A stretch of DNA of 64,000 bases from Bombyx mori (Eukaryota > Arthropoda > Insecta > Lepidoptera > Bombycidae): the NCBI RefSeq assembly GCF_030269925.1, contig NC_085128.1, forward strand, positions 1,986,501 through 2,050,500, in the 5' to 3' direction. Both the position numbers and the translations under genes were made by a program. Shown here one piece after another: positions 54,817-64,000 of this stretch (its first letter is position 1; each line of letters starts with the position of its first letter). The notes under the pieces were generated by a model that worked only from the letters and a program-made list of their open reading frames with translations, did no database searches and was not told where the DNA came from.

Positions 54817-55104
54817 CTAGCTGACCCGGTAGACTTCGTAGTGCCTCAATCGATAAATGAAAGACCTAAACTTTTATATAAAATAAACTTAAAACAAACA
54901 AAAGGAATCCGTCCGACGGGGGACACAACAAAGGAAAAACAAAATTGCTATTTTTATTTAATTCCGAGCATTTTCACATTTACCTTTTAAACCTTCTCTG
55001 GACTTCCACAAATAATTCAAGACCAAAATTAGCCAAATCGGTCCAGCCGTTCTCGAGTTTTAGCGAGACTAACGAACAGCAATCCATTTTTATATATATA
55101 GATA
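54817..55104 (+). repeat. CTAGCTGACCC interspersed repeat, copy 4
   Basis: CTAGCTGACCCGGTAGACTT to TATATATATAGATA, with the GTCCGACGGGGGAC block and the CTCGAGTTTTAGCGAG hairpin. Confidence 0.9.
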
Positions 55105-55299
55105 TGAATGGCCTCTTTGCTTCATTTATTAGATAGTGAAACCCTGTTATGTTCCGTTGTGACTATCTCCTTATATGAAATGATTTGCATTATATGTAAG
55201 TATGAAATGACATGTCAAAATTTGATTATAGACAATTACTAACACAACGAAAATTAAATCATCTGCAGCGGTCGAGGCGTTGTCTGGTGATGCTCCGTC

Positions 55300-55601
55300 A
55301 TACCTGTCATGAGACATAAGTTCCAAAGTCTCACTTTTAACAGTACAACGGTATCCCGCCCTTTAAACCCAAACGCATTACTGCTTCACGGCAGAAACAG
55401 GCAGGGTGGTGGTACCTACCCGTGCGGACTCACAAAACGTCCTATCATCAATAACTACGCAAATTATAATTTTGCTTAATTTTTATTACACGATGATATT
55501 CCTTCACCGTGAAACAATTGGTACCTACCCGTGGGATTCGAACACTGATGCATCGCTACATACGAATGCACCGGACGTCTTATTCTTTAGGCCGCGAAGA
55601 T
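55300..55601 (-). mobile_element. Bm1 SINE, 3-prime truncated, with head
   Basis: From TGTCATGAGACATAAGTTCC through GGTGGTACCTACCCGTGCGG to the head complement ACGTCTTATTCTTTAGGCCG (55576-55595). A deletion removes most of the sequence between the middle block and the B-box. Confidence 0.85.
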
Positions 55602-56146
55602 TTCTGCGGGACTAGTCATGATCCTAACAATTCAGGAGTGACCACGCACGATGACTAACGCTCGCTTTGGCATTTAAAAAAAAAGCAAGCTGCCTGTCGT
55701 GAAATACTCAAAACTCCACCGTTAAAAGCTCATTGGAAAATAATTTCCCGGCGCATTCTCGGGAGCGAGCCGCCGCGTTCCCGCAACAATGCCTTTATTG
55801 CCTTACACTGTAATTTATGTCACCGCAGCGACATACTTTCACCTCTGCTGTAGATTAAGGGCTAAACAGATGAGTTGCTTATCGTTCGTACGCACCTTAA
55901 TATGATTTTTACTCACTTATTAGCAGATGAGGAAGTTAAAATTGCAGTTTGAATTGAGCCATCATTGTTGTCATTAAATAAGGTATATAAATGCCTTTAG
56001 ATTGTGAGCTGTAAGACTGTCTCGTGCAACAAAGAGGAGGAGTCCATTAGAACGTCTTATTGAATGAAGATTTTATACATTTATGTTGTAATTTTTAATG
56101 AAATAATGTATGTAAAAATGTATATTTTTTCTAAGAAAATACGTTT
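55602..56146. other. Unrecognised DNA, partly CpG-rich
   Basis: 55745-55795 (TTTCCCGGCGCATTCTCGGG) is CpG-rich and not in any repeat recognised here. No gene was seen. Confidence 0.35.
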
Positions 56147-56270
56147 TTTTTATTGCTTATATGGGTGGACGAGCTCACAGCCCACCTGGTGTTAAGTGGT
56201 TACTGGAGCCCATGGACATCATCAACGTAAATGCGCCAACCACCTTGAGATATAAGTTCTAAGATCTCGT
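56147..56270 (-). mobile_element. Bm1-type SINE fragment, reverse half of an inverted pair
   Basis: T run, GGGTGGACGAGCTCACAGCC, ending CCTTGAGATATAAGTTCTAA. Confidence 0.88.
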
Positions 56271-56279
56271 ATTTTAACA

Positions 56280-56460
56280 AATGGTCAAAAACAACTGCCA
56301 CTATGAACGAGTAGCATTATGTAATAAAATCAAAAACCCAAAAAATCAAAAGTTGCGTCATTACTGGTGGTAGGGCGTCTTATAACTCTCATGGGTAGGT
56401 ATCACCACCCTGCTTATTTTTGACATAAAGCAGTAATGCGTTTCGGTTTGATGATGGATA
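56280..56460 (+). mobile_element. Bm1-type SINE fragment, forward half
   Basis: GTAATAAAATCAAAAACCCA, ATTACTGGTGGTAGGGCGTC and CAGTAATGCGTTTCGGTTTG. It lies 10 bp from an oppositely oriented fragment. A 30-bp Bm1-like end (CCACCCATCTAAGCCTAAAA) reappears at 56886 after the next LINE tail, so this copy may have been split by it. Confidence 0.8.
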
Positions 56461-56501
56461 CTAGCCGGAGCACTCATAAGTTATGGGCACTGGCAGTATT
56501 T

Positions 56502-56869
56502 TCTTTTTTTTTATGATTGAAATCTTACTAGTGGCCCGGAGGCCTTTCCAGTTTCACCAGGACAGGTGGGCGAGCAAAGGCTCAGCCAGGAGGGGTGGGA
56601 TTTGCTAACAACTGTCCGAGTGCCTCCGAAGGAGAACTAACAACTCAAGAGCAATTGCTTCGCCAATGAATCTACTACCGGATCGGAATCGCGACCCACT
56701 GAGAAGATACGGCGAGAAACTCAGCGGGCTGATGCATGGGTTAGGTTGCACGTCGACCTCTTTGTCGAGTTCGACGAGTACGGTTACCAGGGTCCCTAAG
56801 CCTGCTCCTAGTATTAGAGCTGAAGACGTCTAATGCAAAGGTTATTGGATCTGATGGATCCGTAAGGAC
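56502..56869 (-). pseudogene. BMC1/jockey-like LINE ORF2 end and UTR
   Basis: T-rich start, GGCCCGGAGGCCTTTCCAGT, GGACAGGTGGGCGAGCAAAG. The minus coding remnant reads DPSDPITFALDVFSSNTRSR, matching NPSDPITFALDAFSSRSRLR of the 16421-17516 copy. 5-prime truncated. Confidence 0.86.
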
Positions 56870-56907
56870 GAAGTTGTGAGACCTCCACCCATCTAAGCCT
56901 AAAAAAG

Positions 56908-57900
56908 TTGGGACGGTGTATTTCATTTGTGATTGCCGGAACTTGGAAAAGGTCTTTTAGTGGTCCGTAGCCATTTTACACCTTTCACTCATTTTCACCT
57001 TTGTTATATAATCCGAATTAAAACATTGTAATCTTAATATACCTGCATACATATATATTCACAAATCCCGTAACACTAGCGTACGGAACATCAAAGACGT
57101 GGATACTTCCTTTATTGGGACATTGGATTTATGTCTCAATTACATTAAAATAACCCACTCTTCATAGCCCCTGATAACTACCGATGAAAAAGAACGATAT
57201 AATAGCTTGTTGATTCACGCCCCACCAATCTACAATTACTAATCCCAACTGGGTTTTCAAATCAAACTTTCCATTTTGACGCTTCTATGTAAATAAGCAC
57301 TCTACGTCCGATTTTTAAGAGCACGCGTGAACCATCCGGATACAGAGGGTTCCGGAGATTGATGCTTTAATTTTCGTAATGGCGGCTTATTAGGAGTTTA
57401 CAAGACATTTGGGGTTGTTGTACCAGATAGCTGCCTTGATTTGCAACATCGGTTTCCGTGAGAGCCTTATGATTTGAATCGATGGATATTATATTTTTGC
57501 CTTTAGTTGCTCTGTGTGATTATAGCTCAGTGCTCGCATTTACGTTAAGGAAATTGCTTAAAAAACATTACTCTTTTCCAACATGATCGTGTATTATATA
57601 AGTTCCTTATTGCTAATTACATATGTATAAGCAACAGTTGCATTTTTTTTTCCTTTTCGAGTCCTTTTTCTTCACTATTTAGTTAAGTAGAATATATTTC
57701 ATTTTGTAAGCATTACCTTCGTCGAAGTTCTATTCCGCATTGTTTTATGATAAATCTGTAAATACTAAATAAATAAATAAATTTAAATGAAGCGTGCTTG
57801 CTTGCTTTCTTTAGTCAAATTATTATAATATTCTTAATAATTCTGCAGCAGTCAACAGCGAATGGTATCGTAGATGCACATATTAATTAAATAAATTTAA
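56908..57900. other. Unrecognised DNA
   Basis: No gene or repeat recognised in about 1 kb. Confidence 0.4.
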
Positions 57901-58262
57901 TATAAATAAATAAATAAGCCTTTATTGCTGTTAGAGTTTAACTTATTTAACTAAAGGTAAAATGATAACAATAGAGGTAAGAAAACTATAAAATTAACTT
58001 AAACTAAAACATATCTCGGCATTCTGCTTATCTCTCCTCTTAACAGCTTGTCTTTCGACAAAGGCCTCCTCTAAGGATTTCCATTTGCTTCTGTCCTTTG
58101 CTGTACGTAACCATCCTGGCCCAGCTACTTGCTTCAAGTCGTCTTCCCATCGCTTCGGCTGTCTTCCTCTGATTCTTTTGTTTTATCTAGGGTACCATTC
58201 CGTTATTATTCTGGTCCATTTTTCTTTCTTTTCTCTCATCATATGTCCCGTCCAAACTTAAT
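57901..58262 (-). pseudogene. RTE-like LINE ORF C-terminus and 3-prime UTR
   Basis: Minus translation gives RGRQPKRWEDDLKQVAGPGW followed by LRTAKDRSKWKSLEEAFVER. This is the 'GR.P.RW.DD.....G..W...A.DR..W..L.EAF' tail that I know from RTE-type arthropod LINEs. One stop lies just upstream (WYPR then stop). The 3-prime end is an AATAAA-type tetranucleotide run (TAAATAAATAAATAAG at 57906), as expected of this class. Catalytic domains are absent. Confidence 0.78.
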
Positions 58263-59991
58263 ATACACACATACAAATGAACGAAATAACAAAGCTAAAT
58301 ATGTACATACGTATATAACTATATATATTCATATAACTGCTGGGACATACAACCAGAGATGTGTATCTATGTTAAAATAGATACTATGATTAAATGTTTA
58401 CAAATAAATATGTTAAGCTCTCAGATGCTAAATTCTGAGCATCAAATCTACGCGTGTTGAAATAACTTAGAAAAAAAAACATTACAACAAGATGCGAGTC
58501 TGGGTGCATTGAATGAAAGTTTCTTAATCTAGTAAAAGGTAATCTGAATCCCAACACAATATTGTCAGGTACCCTGGACGTTTGCAAATCCTACACGCGA
58601 CTCCTATTCTAGTGATGTCGTAAATAGATCATGTTCGAAGGCATATTTTATTTTGATTTTCGACGATAAACAAATTTAATATTTTTAATTTAAAACAAAA
58701 AGCTAAAAAGGGCACACTTAAAGCGCCTCTAACAGTAATTCAACAGAAGTATTTGCGGTGGTGCGACCAGATTGCGGTGTATCGCGCTTCTGACCCGGCA
58801 GGCTGGTTCTGGTCTTAAGGCGTATTCTGGACTATCAGCGGCATCAACTGGGGCTGACGTACCGTAACGAGGCGAATCAATTTCTGTCCATGAAGTGAAT
58901 TTATTTTATTTTATTTTTATTTATTTATTAGGCACACGATACACATCACAAGCTAAAAAGATACATAAAAAACACAAATAAAAAAGAAACAAAATCTGCC
59001 TTGCAACATAAGCCGTGTGCGCACGACTAAGCAAGACAAAGTGCTGAATTTGTACTCAATGGTCCTTACAACTATACGACAAAACAACACGATAAAGGAA
59101 ACTAATGTAACTTATAATGAAAGGAAATAATATTATTCACAATATATATTAAACAATTACGCTACTTGACTTATTATTAACGTGGAGAAATTGCGAGTCT
59201 AGTTGCAGTGTTTATTGCGACAGCCCTCTGTTTCGGGAGAGGATCGGGCGTCCGCCAAGACTGTACATCCGTAAGTCGGAATCCATAAGTGAATGACCTC
59301 TATCATTTTCGGCCTGGCTTTTACCATCTTTAGCCACCGCGACCACATATCTCACGCACCCTTTAGACTCTGGCAACTCGAAACCAACAAAGAATAATTT
59401 TCTAAACACTGAGGTACCTAACACTCACTCACGATTACAAATGATAGTGAATATTGAAAGCTCGGGTAGCATTCACGATTCTGCCTATAAATACTGCGAA
59501 GTTCATCAGTCATGCGTTCTGCTTTGAAGAATAGGACAGTATTACAATATCGTTAAATTTTGACCTCATATCGATGTGATGATGTGGTGCCTACAGGCTC
59601 TGGAGATCATTTGACACTGGGTGAGCCATGAGTACGTCTACTGATGTACACCCTTATTGCACAGATAAAAATTCAAACATTTCGTGTTCTTTCTAGACGA
59701 AAAGTTCTTAAACAAAATATGAAAATGTATAGCAAAAAACATCGACAATCTGTCTTAGCTCTACAGATCGATAATGCATCAAATTTCCCGACGGGCCCGT
59801 GCCTCCACATAAATCGCTGAAGACGAATTTGATCTTTGATTTTCCGCGCAGTAATACTTTAAGCATAGATTAAAATGTTTTACTTTGAGAACGAGAATCC
59901 AAGTCTTGTATCGAACAGCGTATGGAAGGTAATCTTTCCATATTTTGGTCTAATCGTTCTGCAATATTTATGTACCACTTATTTTTTTTTA
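58263..59991. other. Mostly unrecognised DNA
   Basis: A T/A-rich (TTTAT)n run lies at 58897-58928. The GC-richer 58740-58870 (GCTTCTGACCCGGCAGGCTG) is unassigned. A Bm1-like relic may be at 59580-59650. No gene was seen. Confidence 0.35.
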
Positions 59992-60570
59992 GAACGAAGT
60001 TCCTTATGGGACGATGCGGAGGGGTACCTTAACCGGGAAAAAACGTCCATAACGTAAGATTTTTATTAGTAACTAGCGACCCGCCCTCGCTTCGCTTCGG
60101 AAACATTAAAACACACATGAAACCAAAAAAATAAAATAATTTTTTTTTTTAAAAGTAGCCTGTGTTCATCAGGGACAATGTCGGCTTCTAATGGAAAAAG
60201 AATTTTTCAAATCGGTCCAGTAGTTTCGGAGCCTATTCGAAACAAACAAACAAACAAATCTTTCCTCTTTATAATATTAGTATAGATGCACACATTGTAC
60301 GACTTAACTTTGTAATAACGTACAAAAAATAACATATTTTTTTATCATTCATTGACTACGATCTCAGAGCTTTCGTTTGTGCAATACACTAACTCTTATG
60401 CAAACAACCGTGAATGAAGTGTACCACAATAAGTTCGCACGTTACCGAATGACCGTGGGTTGTTGCGAAACCTCCAGTTTTATTTTCTTTATACACATAT
60501 ATATACACACTTTATAACATTTTTATAATAAGGAACTTCGTTCTTATCCGGTGTCCCACGACACCACACA
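59992..60570 (-). repeat. GGAACGAAGTTCC repeat, copy 7, interrupted
   Basis: GAACGAAGTTCCTTATGGGA at one end and CGGTGTCCCACGACACCACA at the other. Interrupted at TTTTTATTAGTAA by the element at 60073-60287. Resumes ATGCACACATTGTACGACTT, which intact copies have directly after. Confidence 0.9.
60073..60287 (+). mobile_element. RTE-like short element, nested
   Basis: ACTAGCGACCCGCCCTCGCT at the start, CAAATCGGTCCAGTAGTTTC, an (AAAC)n stretch, and TTATAATATTAGTATAGAT at the end. I know this start/end pair from RTE-derived 3-prime ends common in insects. It is non-coding here. Confidence 0.75.
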
Positions 60571-60780
60571 TCTTTTTTTTATTACTCAGGTGGGTGGGTG
60601 GACGAGCTCACGGCCCACCTGGTGCTCAGTGGTTACTGGAGCCCATAGACATCTACGACGTAAATGTCGCTACCTACCTCGAGACATAAGTTTTAAGGTC
60701 TCCGTTTTTACAGTACAACGGCTGACCCACCTTTCAAACCGAAACGCATTACTGCTTCACGGCAGAAATAGGCAAGGTAA
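60571..60780 (-). mobile_element. Bm1-type SINE, 5-prime truncated
   Basis: T run, GACGAGCTCACGGCCCACCT, CTTCACGGCAGAAATAGGCA. It abuts the preceding repeat end. Confidence 0.9.
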
Positions 60781-61448
60781 TAATAATCCTATTCATAAGC
60801 ACAGGTGGTAATTCGCTTAGTGTTGTACTATAATTGACTGAACTTATTATTAGCTACTATTATTATTCCTATTAGCTAATTTTCCTGCCATAAGTGAGCA
60901 AACGAGCCAATAGACACAGCGAAAGGTAAACTTGAGTTATGAGGTTTTCGGGTAATTCTTTGCCCCCCGAATCAGGTCTAATTAATGTTTCACGACGGGA
61001 ATAAATACCTATACTATTACCCGTGTAGGTCACAAAACACCCGCTACCAGCAATTATGAAAACTACTATAATGCTTGTTATATATTTTGTGGCTTAGCTC
61101 TTATTCATCATGGAAATTATTTGAGGTTTGTGAATATTTATACACTGAAATCCCTTCGTATCTAACGCAAGCGGACTAAAACCATTTTGAAACGTATAGT
61201 TAAAGTATATAAATAAATAATAATCATTATAAAATAATAATAAATAGGAATCAGAATTTTTTTATTTTTGTTTAGTATCAAAACAGACAATTGCATCTAT
61301 TGTGTCACTATAAACAAATGCGATACTTACTTTATTTGATACTGTATTATAAGTTACTTTTAAGATTCATACTATACCTACTACAACTGTAAATGTTAAA
61401 TTAGATTTAGATTAATGCAAATTAAAAAATAGAATCTATTTCGAAATT
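60781..61448. other. Unrecognised AT-rich DNA
   Basis: 61005-61095 (TACCCGTGTAGGTCACAAAA) may be a very old reverse Bm1. No gene was seen. Confidence 0.35.
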
Positions 61449-61733
61449 TATATCTATAAAATTAATTGCTGTTCGTTAGTCTCGCTAAAACTCGAGAACG
61501 GCTGGACCGATTTGGCTAATTTTGGTCTTGAATTATTTGTGGGAGTCCAGAGAAGGTTTAAAAGGTAGATAAATATGAAATACTCGGAATTAAATAAAAA
61601 TTACAATTTTGTTTTTCCTTTGATGCGTCCCCCGTCGGACGGATTCCTTTTGTTTGTTTTAAGTTTATTTTATACAGAAGTTTAGGTCTTTTATTTATTG
61701 ATTGAGGCACTACGAAGTCTGCCGGGTCACCTA
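61449..61733 (-). repeat. CTAGCTGACCC interspersed repeat, copy 5, reverse
   Basis: From TATCTATAAAATTAATTGCT through CTCGCTAAAACTCGAGAACG and CCCCGTCGGACGGATTCC to AAGTCTGCCGGGTCA. Confidence 0.9.
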
Positions 61734-62373
61734 GTAATATATGCTTTTATATACTGTGAGATTATTGATTTCCACTACATTTTAGGTGCTAATTTCCAAA
61801 AATCTACTATCTACTTTTTTTTTCGCCTAATCCGAGGCAACATGAGAGCTTCTCGTCTAAGATCTAACAGAATTCAGACTGAATCCATGCATCACTATTT
61901 TATCTATTTTCTACGCATTTACGATTGATGGGTCTTTTATGAATGCTTTCAAACGGTTGACCGCATGGACGACAGTTGCGTTTGACCTGCCAACTCATAC
62001 ACTTGTAAAAGAATGGTTTTACAAAAAACATACACTTTGACTGAACCAATTTGCTGGCCAATAAAAAGTCCATAGCGACAACCGTGCAGGCTTTGACGTG
62101 AAAGATTTGCAATGTAAATGCCGCGGCGTGTCCCGTACAATCCATTAAGCTAATGGACTTGCTATCACTGCTCTCTAATGAAACCTACATGTAGACAGGA
62201 ATCCGATCGATCGAGCAGAAGTGATTGGCGTAATTGTTTGGTATCTCATTTGTTGTTCGTTTGAATTTTATTTAATTTAAGAGAGATAATTATCGGCTTC
62301 AATGTTTCAATTTTGCTTTGTAAGTTGGCTAATTAATTGGATTATCTGTGGGTTGGAAATGAGATCTGGTGTG
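61734..62373. other. Unrecognised, single-copy-looking DNA
   Basis: 61950-62180 is balanced in composition and unlike any repeat here. It includes CCATTAAGCTAATGG (62142-62156), a palindrome-like pair of TAAT/ATTA motifs. Minus frames of 63 and 81 codons have no recognisable similarity. Confidence 0.35.
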
Positions 62374-62475
62374 TTTTGCAGTAGGCAGCAGCTTGGCTCT
62401 GGCATTCTGACGTCCATAAAGACGACCGTTCTCCGTCAGGTGGGCCGTATGCTCATCTGCCTACAAGGACAAAAA
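62374..62475 (+). mobile_element. CR1-like LINE 3-prime tail, short
   Basis: GCAGCAGCTTGGCTCTGGCA, CCGTCAGGTGGGCCGTATGC, ending TGCCTACAAGGACAAAAAGA. Confidence 0.72.
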
Positions 62476-62602
62476 GAAAGGATTTAATAACCATGGATGG
62501 TTCAAAGCCACAGTTCAAATTAAGATAAGGATAAAAAAGGATGTGATATATGTTGACTGTTTATATTGCATAGCTAATTAATTCCACATTATTGCCAGAT
62601 TT

Positions 62603-63038
62603 TGAAGTCGTCGTGGCCTAGGGGATAAGACGTTCGGTGCATTCGTGTTGAGCGATGCACCTGTGTTCGAATCCCGGGCGGGTACCAATTTTTCTAATGA
62701 AATACACACTCAACAAATGTTTCACGGTGAAGGAATAACATTGTGTAATAAAAATCAAACCCGCAAAATTATAATTTGCGTAATTACTGATGGTAAGACC
62801 TCTTGTGAGTCCGCAAGGGTGGGTACCACCACCCTGCCTATTTCTGCCGTGAACAGTAATGCGTTTCGGTTTGAAGGGTGGGACAGCCGTTGTAACTATA
62901 CTTAAGACCTTAGAACTTATATCTCAAGATGGGTGGCGCATTTACGTTGTGGATGTCTATGGGCTCCAGTAACCACTTAACACAGGTGGGCCGTGGGCTC
63001 GTCCACCCAACTAAGCAATAAAAAAATTAAAAAAAAAA
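62603..63038 (+). mobile_element. Bm1 SINE, full length
   Basis: Head GAAGTCGTCGTGGCCTAGGG, B-box GTTCGAATCCC, body ACTGATGGTAAGACCTCTTG, and an A-rich tail AGCAATAAAAAAATTAAAAA. A short deletion lies in the middle block. Confidence 0.95.
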
Positions 63039-63137
63039 TCATGCTTTTTTTTTCGTACCTATTCTCTTTCATGACCTCGAAGACTTATACTGAATTCCCC
63101 CGTTTCTTAGGGTGCATAGTGCGCATGCAACTGCATA

Positions 63138-63501
63138 GCCGATCCTGCGGACCAAATGGTAAACATTCGAAGTCACCCAAAACACGTCATCTCGGATCCT
63201 CCCGATCCTCTAACGGTGCTTGTAGGTACCCCAAGCACCGATCATCGTTCTCGTCGAACCCGTCGCTTGCGACGAAGGGCTCGGCGAGTAAATTAACCCA
63301 CAGACACAGCCCAATGAGTTTCTCGCCGCATCTTCTCAGTGGGTCCCGTTTCCGATCCGACGGTAGATTCTGCGAAGCACGACTTTTGCTAGGGTTCGTG
63401 TTAGCAACATCGTCAGGTTTGAGCCCCGTGAGCTCACCTACTAGCCCGGCGACGCTGTCATGGTCTCTCTAGACCATCAGCTTAGGTAGGAAAAACAAAA
63501 A
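63138..63501 (+). pseudogene. BMC1/jockey-like LINE ORF2 end and UTR
   Basis: Translation includes KLTHRHSPMSFSPHLLSGSR in an open frame. The DNA motifs CTCGGATCCTCCCGATCCTC, CGTTTCCGATCCGACGGTAG and GTGAGCTCACCTACTAGCCC follow, ending CTTAGGTAGGAAAAACAAAAA. Same subfamily as 31256-31799. Frame shifts separate it from the upstream ORF2 part. Confidence 0.85.
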
Positions 63502-64000
63502 GCGCATGCGTATGAAGGATATTTTTGTAGTATAGTTTTTTTTTTGTAACAATATTATGTTTAACCAAACAAACTGATGTTTTAAGCGGCAAATTCTTTT
63601 GAATACCTCAAACAATATAATGAACCAAAGACGAATCCGATACATTACTGTGACAATCCCATCAGACCTGCTAACAACATATTGTTTAATACAAAAGACG
63701 TAGCATTTCAAATACGCTGAATATTGTTAAGAGTGGAAATATACGATCACGGTAAATCCACAAAGGAGCAAGGGACCGTTTGATCTTCAAATAGAGAGAT
63801 TTTCAATTTACATCGTTCGAGCCTGTTGGAGGTCTTATGTTTAGGCGCGCGGTGCTATTGCGTTGAATGCCATTCGACTCTTCGATTACGCTACAGAAGA
63901 ATCGAGTTTGTACTTATTTTGGGGAATTCTCCTTTCTTGGGTCGTGTTTATTGAGAGATCCGATATCTACAGTATGCAAGATAAGGTTTCTCGTAAAGGA
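63502..64000. other. Unrecognised DNA to window end
   Basis: An 80-codon minus frame (63469-63711) is not recognised. No repeat was seen. Confidence 0.4.

Noticed and set aside
1..64000. Possibility that the window is from the W chromosome because of transposon density
   Set aside because: Most elements are short, truncated and old with unique DNA between them; no W-specific marker could be recognised.

Overview
The window is insect, almost certainly silkworm (Bombyx mori or B. mandarina), nuclear DNA. The main reason is the dense scatter of one roughly 440-bp tRNA-headed SINE that I recognise as Bm1. It has an A-box/B-box head, a body beginning near ACTGGTGGTAGGACCTCTTG and an AATAAAAA tail. 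BMC1/jockey-like LINE tails and other lepidopteran repeats support this. The DNA is AT-rich. I found no host protein-coding gene, rRNA, tRNA gene or CRISPR array that I can defend; most short open frames lie inside repeats. The window reads as intergenic or intronic sequence built from nested mobile elements separated by unrecognised AT-rich DNA.

Layout. 1-8 kb: a CpG-rich promoter-like patch (178-400), Bm1 copies, a LINE tail of CR1-like type (4394-4630), and a jockey-like tail (5285-5958) split by another LINE. 8-16 kb: three copies of a 290-bp 'CTAGCTGACCC' repeat. One of them holds a complete 1,289-bp maT-type (DD37D) mariner whose transposase is frameshifted. 16-28 kb: the longest jockey-like LINE fragment (16421-17516), an RTE-like LINE end (18364-18850), a retroposon carrying an E2F-like site and flanked by a 10-bp target duplication (19256-19662), a GC-rich insertion with its own target duplication (21190-21679), many Bm1 copies, and a 315-bp foldback element (28232-28546). 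28-39 kb: sparse Bm1 and LINE tails, a second GC-rich insertion (34664-34998), and the longest repeat-poor stretch (35413-38460). 39.9-44.0 kb: a complete but internally deleted BEL/Pao LTR retrotransposon on the minus strand. Its LTRs differ at one base in 182, and it lacks the reverse-transcriptase YVDD region and the integrase core. 44-64 kb: more Bm1, six-fold repeated 'GGAACGAAGTTCC' elements, two further copies of the E2F-site repeat (46530-47430), and more LINE tails.

There is no operon-like cooperation here. What ties the parts together is insertion history. Nested insertions with empty-site relatives elsewhere in the window give a relative chronology: mariner inside the CTAGCTGACCC repeat, the E2F-site retroposon inside the ACTAGAGGTCCC repeat, a GC-rich element and an RTE-like element inside GGAACGAAGTTCC repeats, and a LINE inside a LINE tail. 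The most informative items are the recently inserted, non-autonomous BEL/Pao copy and the E2F-site retroposon family. Family names come from memory of conserved motifs; no database search was possible.
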